DNA from: Pseudomonadota bacterium
Lineage (GTDB): Bacteria > Bdellovibrionota > UBA1018
Direction of reading: 5' to 3'
DNA: 64,000 bases
Assembly: GCA_027485695.1 (NCBI GenBank)
Contig: JAIXQO010000005.1
Location: 78,141-142,140, forward strand
Shown: positions 56,414 through 64,000 of the stretch, in pieces
How positions within the stretch are numbered: the first letter of the stretch is position 1
How the letters are laid out: each line of letters starts with the position of its first letter
Made by a program: the position numbers and the translations under genes
Notes under the pieces: generated by a model
Databases searched by the model: none
Told to the model about the DNA's origin: nothing
The model's input: only the letters and a program-made list of their open reading frames with translations

Positions 56414-59091
56414 GAGCGTGCCTCCGAAACAATCAGACCTAAAATTTGATAAGTGGAGAGTGAGGATTCAACCGTCCAGAGTTCATCGATCCACTGGCGG
56501 CGTTCTGTGAGACCCGGAATCTCGGGGTCCAGTCGCTCATGCTCATGGAGCAGTTGCTTGCGTTTGGATTCGAATGACTTTTTAATCTCCCGCTCAAACA
56601 CTGCGAGGCGAGAACGGAGGCCATCCCCTACTTTGCTCCAGGCGGTGGACTTCGGGAGTGAGGCATCCCGTCCACCGAGATCAAGATCCCCGAAACTACT
56701 CGGATCAACGGGCTCAAGCGTCGTCAGACTCAAAAACTCAAGCGACTGCGTGATTATCCGACCCGACGGAGATTTAATGGTGAGTTCAGTGACCAGTGTA
56801 TGACGCTCCGGTGCACCTCGAACGGAGAAGATCGGGTAGCCTTTGCGCTGGGAGAGAAATCGAAATCGACTCTCCGTGAATTGAACCACAGGATGGATGG
56901 GACTCAGAAACTGGAGCGGTTCTCTGGTGATGCCACCCGAGAGGAGAAATTTCTCATAAGCGAGGAAGTACTCTCCCGAAAACGTCACTCTCCAGGGCTT
57001 GGACTGAGTGGGATAACCGAAGCCATCTACGATGAGTTCAGGCAGAGTCCAGCGATCATCGGGCAGCCAGAGGAGCTCTTCGTTGGAGTTTTTGCCATTT
57101 GGAGTGAGCCCTCCTCCCAGTTTAGTGATCATTAGATCAAAAAATGTGCGTCTCTCCCTCGAGTCATCGCGATGACTCATCGGCACTGGCGCCAGGGGGG
57201 TATCGCCTCCCAGTTCGAGTCCTAACTCTTCCTGTAGGTTTTTAAGTTTTTTGAGATTGATCTCTCGGCTACCACCCTCGTCCAGCGCCTCGAGATCTCC
57301 AAACCTCAGTTGCTCGCTCTCGATAATCGCGCTCACCGAACCTAAACTCTCTTGAGCTTGAGCCATCTTGGATGAGAGCCGATCGAGGATCCTCTGATCC
57401 GGGGTGTACTCGAGGTCCAAAACGACGTTCATGATCTCGGGCCTATTTCTCTGTCCCAGTCGATCGATACGTCCGTTTCGTTGCTCGATCTTAACGAGTG
57501 ACCAAGGAAGCTCAAAGTGGATCAGGTGATGACAAGCGTGTTGAAGATCCTTACCTTCGGAGATCGTGTCGGTTGCAATCAGGATTTTGAGTTTTGAATT
57601 TGGATTCGCGAAATCTTGTTCCATTTGCAACCGTGAATCACGGTCGGTTTGCCCCTCAATCAGAGCCACCTGCTCGCTAGCGTAACCAGACTCCGTCGTC
57701 AGAAATTTTGCGAGTGCACGCTGAGATGCGATCGCCTCAGTGAAAATCACGATTTTCTTAGAGGCATCGGTTTTATGAATTTTCTTCAGTGAATCTGAAA
57801 TCTTTCGAAACTTTGAAAAGTCCTGACGATCGATCAGTTTCTGAATTTTCTGAGCGACTTTGGTATCAAACCATTTGGCGATTTCCCCTTCGGAACAGGT
57901 AGAATAAAACGCGGGCCAGCTCGAGCTTAAACGCTTACGGAGCGTTTCAACCTGGAGGTGTCTCCAAGATTCCGCACCAGATGTATTTTGGGTTTGTAGC
58001 GTGAGGACTTCGTGGACTGCTCTAAAACACTCCTCCTCGGATTTGGAGAGGTCGTCTGAGCTGATTCGGATCGTCTCTAGTTTTCGCTCTGGGAATTCTT
58101 CTCCGTCGTTTTTTACGTGTTTCTTGAGGCGGCGGACCATGAACTCGCTCGTTGATTTCCAATGGGAACCAGAGCCTGAAAACTTAGGATCAAGTAAGCT
58201 GATCAAACTCTTGAATTCATCCTTGCTACCGGTAAATGGCGTTGCAGATAGAAGTAGAAGACCAGGGCTCTTGAGTGCGATTTTCTCGGCGAAATCACGC
58301 AAACGAGTACTAAATCCGGAGTCATCTCGGACGAAATGGTGACATTCGTCAATCACCACCATGTCCCAGGTAACTTGTGAGAGTGGCTTGAAATTTTCCC
58401 AACGTTTCACGAAGTCACGAGAAACAATGACCCGCTCGACCACCTCCCATGGATTCGCTACGCCTCGGTCTGCCAGCCGCTCCCGCGTCGCACGCGTAAA
58501 AACCTCAAATGCCAATCCAAACCGATTGTAGAGTTCGTCTTGCCACTTCTCGCACAAGTGCTGTGGCGCGATGATCATGACCCGGTCCGCACGCCTACGA
58601 CGAGCAAGCTCGGCCAGAATAATCGCTGCTTCTGTGGTTTTTCCTAATCCAACATCGTCGGCGATCAGCAGCCTCGGAAACGGTAGAACATCTACGATTC
58701 TCCGCCAAGGCTCGAACTGCCAAGCCTTGTGATCGATCGCGCAGCTCATAGCGGTCGTTGCATCTTTGGCTCGCTCATCGATATGAATGGTACGCGCTCG
58801 ATGTGCAGCTAGAGTTGGGCGAAACAGTTTCCCATCTTGGATCTGCGAGGATTCGGGGGCTGGGTGCAAGCAATCATCTTCTTCGATCAACCGAATACTA
58901 TCCCGCTCCAACTCAGGCAGAGCCCAAACTCTTACCGGGGTCTCAGCAAAATTTCCGTCTTGCTTGATGAGCTCCAACTCATAGAAGCCGTCCTGTTCGC
59001 GAAGTACTCGCCAAATGGCTCCACGACATTCGATGATTTTTCCGGACTTGAGATTGAGAACAGGTTTTCTTTTTATGGAATTTTCGGACAT
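56410..59091 (-). CDS. SNF2-family helicase, DrmD-like
   Basis: After an 80-residue N-terminal part, LLIADDVGLGKTTEAA (Lys151) is Walker A of a Swi2/Snf2 ATPase. VVIDECHHF holds DECH at 248-251 and LSATPFTGSK the SAT motif near 282. The C-terminal RecA domain carries ATDTISEGKDLQ and EQRNGRIDRLGQR near 535. The last 250 residues have no recognised domain. In DISARM class 1, drmD is a protein of this kind next to the adenine methylase drmMI. It is the first gene of the leftward operon, preceded by a 545-base gap that should hold the promoter. Confidence 0.86.
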   Translation of the reverse strand: MSENSIKRKPVLNLKSGKIIECRGAIWRVLREQDGFYELELIKQDGNFAETPVRVWALPELERDSIRLIEEDDCLHPAPESSQIQDGKLFRPTLAAHRARTIHIDERAKDATTAMSCAIDHKAWQFEPWRRIVDVLPFPRLLIADDVGLGKTTEAAIILAELARRRRADRVMIIAPQHLCEKWQDELYNRFGLAFEVFTRATRERLADRGVANPWEVVERVIVSRDFVKRWENFKPLSQVTWDMVVIDECHHFVRDDSGFSTRLRDFAEKIALKSPGLLLLSATPFTGSKDEFKSLISLLDPKFSGSGSHWKSTSEFMVRRLKKHVKNDGEEFPERKLETIRISSDDLSKSEEECFRAVHEVLTLQTQNTSGAESWRHLQVETLRKRLSSSWPAFYSTCSEGEIAKWFDTKVAQKIQKLIDRQDFSKFRKISDSLKKIHKTDASKKIVIFTEAIASQRALAKFLTTESGYASEQVALIEGQTDRDSRLQMEQDFANPNSKLKILIATDTISEGKDLQHACHHLIHFELPWSLVKIEQRNGRIDRLGQRNRPEIMNVVLDLEYTPDQRILDRLSSKMAQAQESLGSVSAIIESEQLRFGDLEALDEGGSREINLKKLKNLQEELGLELGGDTPLAPVPMSHRDDSRERRTFFDLMITKLGGGLTPNGKNSNEELLWLPDDRWTLPELIVDGFGYPTQSKPWRVTFSGEYFLAYEKFLLSGGITREPLQFLSPIHPVVQFTESRFRFLSQRKGYPIFSVRGAPERHTLVTELTIKSPSGRIITQSLEFLSLTTLEPVDPSSFGDLDLGGRDASLPKSTAWSKVGDGLRSRLAVFEREIKKSFESKRKQLLHEHERLDPEIPGLTERRQWIDELWTVESSLSTYQILGLIVSEARS

Positions 59092-59636
59092 GAGAATTAC
59101 TCGGTAATAAGTAAGCTCACCTTAGATAAGAAAAATTTACCGAAACGCAAGGCGTCTAAATTTAAAATAAAAACTATTTCATCGCTGTGATGATAGTCGC
59201 GACGCATTAAGTGCTTGTAATCTTGTAGGCTGTGACTTGAGTTAGGAGCGCAATCACTTGCAGAAGGTCGCCTTTGTCCTCAGATGACAGACGGAAACTC
59301 GTGACCTCATGAGTGGGTTTTTAGGTCTGTTACAAAAATAGAATAGGAGAAACAGAGATCGGGATTTGACGGCTACTAGACTAAGGTTGCTTACAAAAGC
59401 GAGGACAATCAGGCAGACTTCTGTCTACCAAATGGATTGCCCTAACTCTCCCAGTTAGAGTTTCTGACAGTTTTAGCTTCGCTCAATCAATAATCGGCTG
59501 ATTCTCGAAACTTTCGATCAACACATTATCTTCATCTAAAGGAACGTTCGAAAAAACTTTCAATCTGCCGAAGGAATCGCCTTCTTAAACTCCGAATGAG
59601 AATCTCCAACACCATCAACTTCAGAAACGCCCCCTA
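59092..59636. other. Non-coding gap upstream of the defence operon
   Basis: No gene is supported here. Near the left end, TCGGTAA (59101-59107) and TTACCGA (59137-59143) form a perfect 7-base inverted repeat just ahead of the leftward helicase start. Possible -35/-10 boxes (TTGCGT and TATCTA on the minus strand) overlap it. The rest shows nothing clear. Confidence 0.45.
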
Positions 59637-60467
59637 CTATAATTCCATGGTCCACCTTTGAGCCTGTCCAACAACAAGGGGATGCGCCTTTCGATAGACA
59701 TGCATACCTTCGGGAGTTCCGGTGGTACCCAACATGGTGCAACCGTATAAACGTGCCATTCTAACCAACTCCTTGGCCATGACGATCCCCAAGCCCTTAC
59801 TTCTATAGCTAGGACTCACTGCCAGATTAATCATTGTGCAGTAACGATCATCCATATCAGCACTAAATCCGGGTTTCCCATTCGAACGTCTGTTCCTGAG
59901 AATGGATCCAATGGCGACCGGAACTTGATCTTCATACATGACAAAACTCTGCAACTGGGCGCCTTCGTCGTAACCACTTCTATCTAAGACTTTCTTAAAA
60001 ACTGTCGCAATCTCTGGAGGCAACGAAAATCCTTCGATAAAAACTCGGATATAGTCGTCTAGCTCGCTTCCATTCGTAACTCGTTTTATTTTCGGTTTGC
60101 TGGAATCCGACGTCGGTAGTTGAATCGTTTCCAGGTCGATTTCAAACGCAGTGCTTTTTGGGTTCGGCTTAAAACCTAATTCCAACAACAATCTATCGAT
60201 TTCCTTGGGCTCGCTTGCATCACTTAGATGAAGAGTAAATGGCAGCTTTTTCTGCCCAAAGTAGTCGATATGCTTCTTAAGTTCGTCTCGTGCCTGGTCT
60301 GATCCACATCTAAAATTGAAAACTCCATTAAACAGTGCAATGGGCGTATTTGAGCAAATCCTGATCCACCGATCAGTTCTTACAGTTTCCGACTCTTCAA
60401 GAAGTTGTAGCAGTTCGAAACTCAGTCGTTCCAAATTTTCTATGAGCTCAACTTTATCTATTTTCAT
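59637..60467 (-). CDS. GNAT family acetyltransferase
   Basis: Residues 185-255 hold the acetyl-CoA motif (INLAVSPSYRSKGLGIVMAK) followed by MLGTTGTPEGMHVYRKA. The first 140 residues form a divergent N-terminal domain (WIRICSNTPIALFNGVFNFR) like that in bi-domain GNAT proteins. At 276 residues it agrees with that type. The substrate is unknown. It lies upstream of the defence operon, reading the same way, but 545 bases and its own position make it an ordinary neighbour. A TGATCT-c-AGATCA palindrome is found at 60502-60514 ahead of it. Confidence 0.78.
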   Translation of the reverse strand: MKIDKVELIENLERLSFELLQLLEESETVRTDRWIRICSNTPIALFNGVFNFRCGSDQARDELKKHIDYFGQKKLPFTLHLSDASEPKEIDRLLLELGFKPNPKSTAFEIDLETIQLPTSDSSKPKIKRVTNGSELDDYIRVFIEGFSLPPEIATVFKKVLDRSGYDEGAQLQSFVMYEDQVPVAIGSILRNRRSNGKPGFSADMDDRYCTMINLAVSPSYRSKGLGIVMAKELVRMARLYGCTMLGTTGTPEGMHVYRKAHPLVVGQAQRWTMEL

Positions 60468-60501
60468 CGCTATAGACCTTCATGCTCAACTGCAATTGAT
60501 A

Positions 60502-60514
60502 TGATCTCAGATCA
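60502..60514. promoter_or_regulatory. Perfect palindrome upstream of the GNAT gene
   Basis: TGATCT-C-AGATCA lies about 35 bases before the leftward start at 60467. It may be an operator. Confidence 0.3.
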
Positions 60515-60561
60515 ATTTTAGATCATCTGACAATCGTTTACATTCTCATTCGAATATTCAC

Positions 60562-61557
60562 TTAAAACTCCATCACCATTTTTCCGATACTTTTTCCGGA
60601 TTCCAACAGTGAATGTGCCTCCAGGACATTATTCGGAATCAAACCTTTGAATTTTCGATTCAGAGTCGTCCGGATTTTCTTCTCATCGATGAGCTGGGCA
60701 ACATGTGTGAGTGCACGCCCTTGAACCTCTGGCTCGTGATCAAACATGGACCGCGTAAACATAAACTCAAAGTTCACGCTGATCGATTTCAACTTGAATG
60801 GACTGAGTTCAAACGTATCCGGGTCATCAATCAGACAAAGATGACCAAAAGGTCGGATAATCTTCTGGAAAACATCGTAGTATTGATCACTTTGCGTAGT
60901 GCAGAAAACGAAATCTACATCTTCTAAGCCGATTTTTCGTAACTCTTCTTGTAAGTCATTCGAATGATCGAGCAAGTGATCCGCACCGAGGGACTTACAC
61001 CACTCGGCAGATTCTCGACGAGAAGCGCTCGCAATCACGGTGGCCGGAGTGAGTTGCTTCAGAAGCTGAATCGCCATGGATCCCACTCCGCCAGCACCGC
61101 CAATAACGAGAACCTTCGTTGCCGCTGTATACTGAGTCGTTCGCTGGAGAATGAGCGCCTCATAGGCCGTGATCGCGGTGAGCGGTATCGCCGCCGCTTG
61201 TGCATAGTCCAATGACCGAGGCATCACTGAAACCAAACGAGAATCAACAGCCTGGTATTCAGCGTAGGCTCCTGGTCGATTTAAATCACCTGCGTAGAAA
61301 ACGGCGTCGCCGACTTTGAAGCCAGTTACATGGTCTCCTATTTTTTCGACAACCCCTGAAGCGTCCCAGCCCAAGACACCTAAGTTTTTTGAATCGGCGT
61401 CTCTAAAACTCCGAATTTTATAGTCGACCGGATTGAAGCCAGCCGATTTTACCTGAATCAAGAGATCGAGAGCCCCTAGCTCAGGCATGGGTAGGTCCCG
61501 GATCTGAAGCGAGAATTGATCGATCGAATGGGCTTTATCGTAAGTGATTGTCTTCAT
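60562..61557 (-). CDS. Zinc-independent quinone oxidoreductase-like (MDR family)
   Basis: The start at 61557 (MKTITYDKAHS) follows the family pattern. The GroES-like domain has LLIQVKSAGFNPVDYKIRSF and GWDASGVVEKIGDHVTGFKV. The nucleotide domain has KVLVIGGAGGVGSMAIQLLK and SASRRESAEWCKSLGADHLL. No catalytic zinc Cys cluster is visible, as in quinone oxidoreductases of the MDR superfamily. It reduces quinones or enones with NADPH. It is divergent from an HxlR regulator, a common arrangement for genes induced by electrophiles or quinones. Confidence 0.88.
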   Translation of the reverse strand: MKTITYDKAHSIDQFSLQIRDLPMPELGALDLLIQVKSAGFNPVDYKIRSFRDADSKNLGVLGWDASGVVEKIGDHVTGFKVGDAVFYAGDLNRPGAYAEYQAVDSRLVSVMPRSLDYAQAAAIPLTAITAYEALILQRTTQYTAATKVLVIGGAGGVGSMAIQLLKQLTPATVIASASRRESAEWCKSLGADHLLDHSNDLQEELRKIGLEDVDFVFCTTQSDQYYDVFQKIIRPFGHLCLIDDPDTFELSPFKLKSISVNFEFMFTRSMFDHEPEVQGRALTHVAQLIDEKKIRTTLNRKFKGLIPNNVLEAHSLLESGKSIGKMVMEF

Positions 61558-61614
61558 CCCATGAACTACTAGTACCGGAGCGCGTTTAGTACAAGTACGC
61601 ACATTTTATGTGAC

Positions 61615-61634
61615 TAGTACATAAAAGGGTACTA
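61615..61634. promoter_or_regulatory. HxlR operator candidate
   Basis: TAGTAC-n8-GTACTA is a perfect inverted repeat 10 bases before the HxlR gene. TAGTAC also occurs at 61570 and 61587 in the same gap, suggesting several sites. Confidence 0.6.
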
Positions 61635-61644
61635 TTGAACGCCC

Positions 61645-61977
61645 ATGGCTAAACGAAAGAATCACTTTTGCGCTGAGGGCTGCCCGGTGGAGGCTGGATT
61701 GGAATTGATCGGTGGAAAATGGAAAGGCGTCATCCTCTATCACCTGATCAAAACAAAAGTCCTGCGATTCGGAGAACTCCGGAAAAAACTTCCGGAGGTG
61801 ACTCAAAGGATGCTGACCAAACAACTGCGAGAACTCGAAAAAGACGGCGTAGTCATCCGCAAGGTATTCGCCGAAGTTCCTCCGCGCGTGGAATATTCGC
61901 TCAGTGATTTCGGAACGACGCTTACACCCGTAGTTCGCGCACTAGAAAACTGGGGAAATACAAATGCTCGAAAGTAA
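61645..61977 (+). CDS. HxlR family regulator
   Basis: The 110-residue protein follows the family: CPVEAGLELIGGKWKGVILY, RFGELRKKLPEVTQRMLTKQ, LRELEKDGVVIRKVFAEVPP and VEYSLSDFGTTLTPVVRAL. It is a winged helix dimer. Cys9 and Cys13 near the N-terminus sit where redox-sensing Cys occur in YodB/HypR relatives, which respond to quinones and diamide. Control of the divergent quinone oxidoreductase is therefore likely. Confidence 0.92.
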   Translation: MAKRKNHFCAEGCPVEAGLELIGGKWKGVILYHLIKTKVLRFGELRKKLPEVTQRMLTKQLRELEKDGVVIRKVFAEVPPRVEYSLSDFGTTLTPVVRALENWGNTNARK

Positions 61978-62003
61978 GCCCCACATTCAATAGTAAACAA
62001 GTT

Positions 62004-63032
62004 TCAATAGTACTTCTTTTTCTTACTACTACTATCTTCATCATCGCCGTAATCACTTCCGAAACCGGCTGATGTAAAAAACACTCCGTTCGGATCTCGC
62101 CAAATACAGGCTACGCCGGATTTATTCTCGATTTTCCAAATCACTTTCTTTTCGGAGTAGTCGAAATACCCAGCTACACCTGCTTTGTACTCAGATTTCC
62201 ACTCCACCTCTTGAGTGAGGGGATTGTAGACTCCCGCGATACCCGTCTTATTTTCACCCATATGCGTTTCAGTAGACTGAATTCTCGGATTATAGACGAT
62301 GCCGACGGGGGTCTTGTACGAACCTTTCGCGGTAACCCATTTTTTTAAACGATAGTCATAGACGGAATTTAAGCCCACTTTGTATTCTGACTGAATGATC
62401 GGCTCACCCCGCGCATTCTCTCCAGATATGGCGACACCGCTTTTATAATTTGAGTGCCAAGTGATTAACCCCGTCAAACGATTTCGATGCACCTGCAGCC
62501 CTGATTTATGATCTGAGCGACATTCCACCTTAAATCCACGCGTGTAATCAAATGATGTCAATACGACTGGGGCCACGCCTTGAGCAAAAGGTTGCTCAGA
62601 GGACGCAAAACCACCCATAAAACTATCCTGATCAAACACCACCTGGGTATTCTGTAGTCTCGAAAGTGTTTGATTAAAAAAGATCGCGATAGCACGTTGA
62701 TTTGCCAACTCTTTTGCGTCGATCTTTGGAGCAGACTTTCGCTCAGTCGAAATATTCTTCTCAATGTCTGCTTTAAAATTTTTTAGCGCGATGTTGAGTC
62801 TGTCGATTTCTAACTTAATCTCAACTCCATTTTTTTCTGCGTGGTAGCGGTCTAGAATTCTACCTGGGGTGAGTTCTTTGAGAATGGAGTTATAAGCGGC
62901 AGTGATCGCCACTTGCTGTTGATACAGGTCTCTGCGGTCGATGAACTGGCAGTTCGCTTGGACCGGGGCAAAACACTGCGCCATCAATAGAGCGGAATAG
63001 ATTGCTGTAAATCGAACTTTATTGAATGCCAC
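62004..63032 (-). CDS. Secreted protein with short YKSGV-type repeats
   Basis: The signal peptide (FTAIYSALLMAQCFAPVQA) is followed by a helical region to about residue 150 (ITAAYNSILKELTPGR, LEIDRLNIALKNFKADIEKN). A series of about seven 20-24-residue beta repeats follows, each built around a SxYKxGV or EnKtGIA core and a Trp strand: SNYKSGVAI, SEYKVGLNSVYD, SEYKAGVAGYFD, IENKSGVACIW. The C-terminus is acidic then Lys-rich (YGDDEDSSSKKKKYY). I do not recognise a named family; the repeats resemble MORN or RHS-like beta hairpins only loosely. Confidence 0.6.
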   Translation of the reverse strand: MAFNKVRFTAIYSALLMAQCFAPVQANCQFIDRRDLYQQQVAITAAYNSILKELTPGRILDRYHAEKNGVEIKLEIDRLNIALKNFKADIEKNISTERKSAPKIDAKELANQRAIAIFFNQTLSRLQNTQVVFDQDSFMGGFASSEQPFAQGVAPVVLTSFDYTRGFKVECRSDHKSGLQVHRNRLTGLITWHSNYKSGVAISGENARGEPIIQSEYKVGLNSVYDYRLKKWVTAKGSYKTPVGIVYNPRIQSTETHMGENKTGIAGVYNPLTQEVEWKSEYKAGVAGYFDYSEKKVIWKIENKSGVACIWRDPNGVFFTSAGFGSDYGDDEDSSSKKKKYY

Positions 63033-63181
63033 AATGACCTCTATTTAATCGAAAAAATATTGTTTCGGGTGACCACTTCAATGAAGCCGAAATCGAATGA
63101 ATGGGTTCGAGCAATCATGGACCGAAATTTTCTTTGAGACTGATTTCAGCTTTGCGCCACGCTCTGTGAAGTAGCTCAAGC

Positions 63182-63586
63182 CTATTTTAGGCGACCATCA
63201 ACGTATATTTTCACGTTTTTTGGTCCAGTCCATCCGTTACCGTCTGCACGAACTTCAACTTTGTGCGAAACAGGGCAGGTTGCGGAGGCATCCAGAAAGT
63301 ATTGTGTATCGCTAGAGAAGAGTAAGTAGGTTTTTACTTTTGCTTCGATAGAGACTCTTGGCAAACAATCGATGTCGGTAAGTACTCTCTCTAGGCGATC
63401 ACGGAGATCAGATGCAGAATTCCGATCGTTCCAAAAGCTGATCTGATTCATTTGAACACGAACGAACTTGCCGCCGGAACTATTCGATTCCGATGCGAAG
63501 CCGCTCGAAATAGAGCTCGTGAAAATCAACATTCCAGTCAATATTTTTGCTATCACGTTCAATTTCTCCTCAATCGTCCAGTGCAT
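63182..63586 (-). CDS. Small secreted protein of unknown function
   Basis: With the ATG at 63586 (MHWTIEEKLN; GGGA 6 bases ahead) the protein has a signal peptide (KILTGMLIFTSSISSGFASE) and about 100 mature residues with two Cys, probably one disulphide. The beta pattern (VSIEAKVKTYLLFSSDTQYF, SHKVEVRADGNGW, VKIYVDGRLK) resembles an immunoglobulin-like or C2-like sandwich. No family is recognised. It stands alone on the minus strand. Confidence 0.55.
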   Translation of the reverse strand: MHWTIEEKLNVIAKILTGMLIFTSSISSGFASESNSSGGKFVRVQMNQISFWNDRNSASDLRDRLERVLTDIDCLPRVSIEAKVKTYLLFSSDTQYFLDASATCPVSHKVEVRADGNGWTGPKNVKIYVDGRLK

Positions 63587-63794
63587 CGAATTCCCATTTA
63601 TGAGGAATGACGAATCAAACACTGAACAGTTAATAATCTTTGGTCTTTGGACGATCGGGATATTCTAATAAATGCAAACTTCCGTCAATAGTAAATAATA
63701 GATATGTAAAATATACGAAAGGAAATTCCTGTGCGGTAAAATCAGTCCCTGGTTCTCGTGTATTTTCTTGTGAGGATTGTGGTGTTTGAAAAAC

Positions 63795-63830
63795 AAAAAA
63801 GCCTGGTCGCTTTCGCTCCAGGCTTTTTTT
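63795..63830 (-). terminator. Rho-independent terminator after the tRNA gene
   Basis: AAAAAAGCCTGG and CCAGGCTTTTTT pair around an 11-base loop that contains a short inner stem. On the minus strand it ends in a T run, 24 bases after the tRNA 3' end. Confidence 0.9.
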
Positions 63831-63853
63831 GTGTTTGTTCTTTCGACTTTAAA

Positions 63854-63931
63854 TGGCGGATCCGCCAGGGCTCGAACCTGGGACCTCCACATCCGTAGTG
63901 TGGCGCTCTAATCCAACTGAGCTACGGATCC
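63854..63931 (-). tRNA. tRNA-Arg (anticodon ACG)
   Basis: The minus strand folds into a full cloverleaf of 78 bases with the CCA end encoded. The acceptor is GGATCCG with CGGATCC, the D arm is GCTC/GAGC, and the anticodon stem CCACA/TGTGG holds loop CTACGGA with anticodon ACG (read as ICG for CGU, CGC and CGA). The T arm CCAGG/CCTGG encloses TTCGAGC. A T-rich terminator follows. Confidence 0.95.
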
Positions 63932-63953
63932 GCATCTTGACGAAGAGTCACTG

Positions 63954-63982
63954 TATTTACCTGCTCCGGGTCCGGATGACAA
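63954..63982 (-). promoter_or_regulatory. Promoter of the tRNA-Arg gene
   Basis: On the minus strand TTGTCA and TAAATA are exactly 17 bases apart, and the -10 box ends 22 bases before the tRNA. Confidence 0.5.
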
Positions 63983-64000
63983 CAGGTTTTAGACGCAAAA

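Noticed and set aside
59560..59742. 60-codon minus-strand frame at the end of the GNAT gene
   Set aside because: It is a shadow in another frame of the GNAT coding end.
63665..63892. Short minus-strand frame over the tRNA terminator
   Set aside because: It runs through the tRNA 3' half and the terminator and has no plausible protein.

Overview
The window looks like a chromosomal segment of a Gram-negative, probably predatory-lineage bacterium. Secreted lipoproteins, outer-membrane beta-barrels and very large repeat lipoproteins are mixed with housekeeping genes in a way that recalls the Bdellovibrionota. That placement is an inference from gene content only, and no rRNA is present. Genes lie on both strands with short gaps, many 4-base stop/start overlaps and several recognisable terminators. 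One tRNA gene, tRNA-Arg(ACG), lies at the right end.

Positions 1-28 kb are mostly ordinary chromosome: a PA14-like protein fragment, a TPR protein, a class I glutamine amidotransferase-like protein, a Cho-like GIY-YIG nuclease, an NRDE protein, a zincin, DbpA helicase, a TerC protein, an AraC regulator, a DUF983 protein and a RecB-like nuclease fused to an XPD/DinG-type Fe-S helicase. A Calx-beta/GLUG surface lipoprotein follows, then a complete riboflavin operon (ribD-ribE-ribBA-ribH). After these come EreA/ChaN-like secreted proteins, a phospholipase D-like protein, an old yellow enzyme facing its ArsR-type regulator, acetyltransferases, a thioesterase, a VOC protein and an RmlD-like reductase.

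Positions 28-41 kb are accessory. They hold a TAT-exported amine oxidase and the 'mobile mystery' pair (XRE regulator plus Fic protein) behind three operator-like repeats spaced exactly 33 bp apart. Decayed scraps of an amine oxidase paralog and a giant-lipoprotein paralog follow, then a DNRLRE protein, a LysM/beta-barrel protein, a 2006-residue repeat lipoprotein and another beta-barrel.

Positions 41.6-59.2 kb form a probable defence island. Rightward genes encode a WYL regulator, an unknown 268-residue protein, and a translationally coupled trio: a small ribbon-helix-helix-like protein, a radical SAM enzyme and an ASCH-domain protein. The trio sits behind a long hairpin that covers its ribosome-binding site. 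They converge, stop codon on stop codon, with a leftward three-gene operon: an SNF2 helicase (DrmD-like), a 1510-residue N6-adenine DNA methyltransferase (DrmMI/PglX-like) and a 2000-residue DEAH helicase with a DUF1998 region and a C-terminal Vsr/DUF559-like nuclease motif. The set resembles class 1 DISARM, but its last gene is closer in layout to Druantia DruE. It is the best candidate for an unusual system here.

Positions 59.6-64 kb return to ordinary genes: a GNAT protein, a quinone oxidoreductase facing an HxlR regulator, two secreted proteins and the tRNA.
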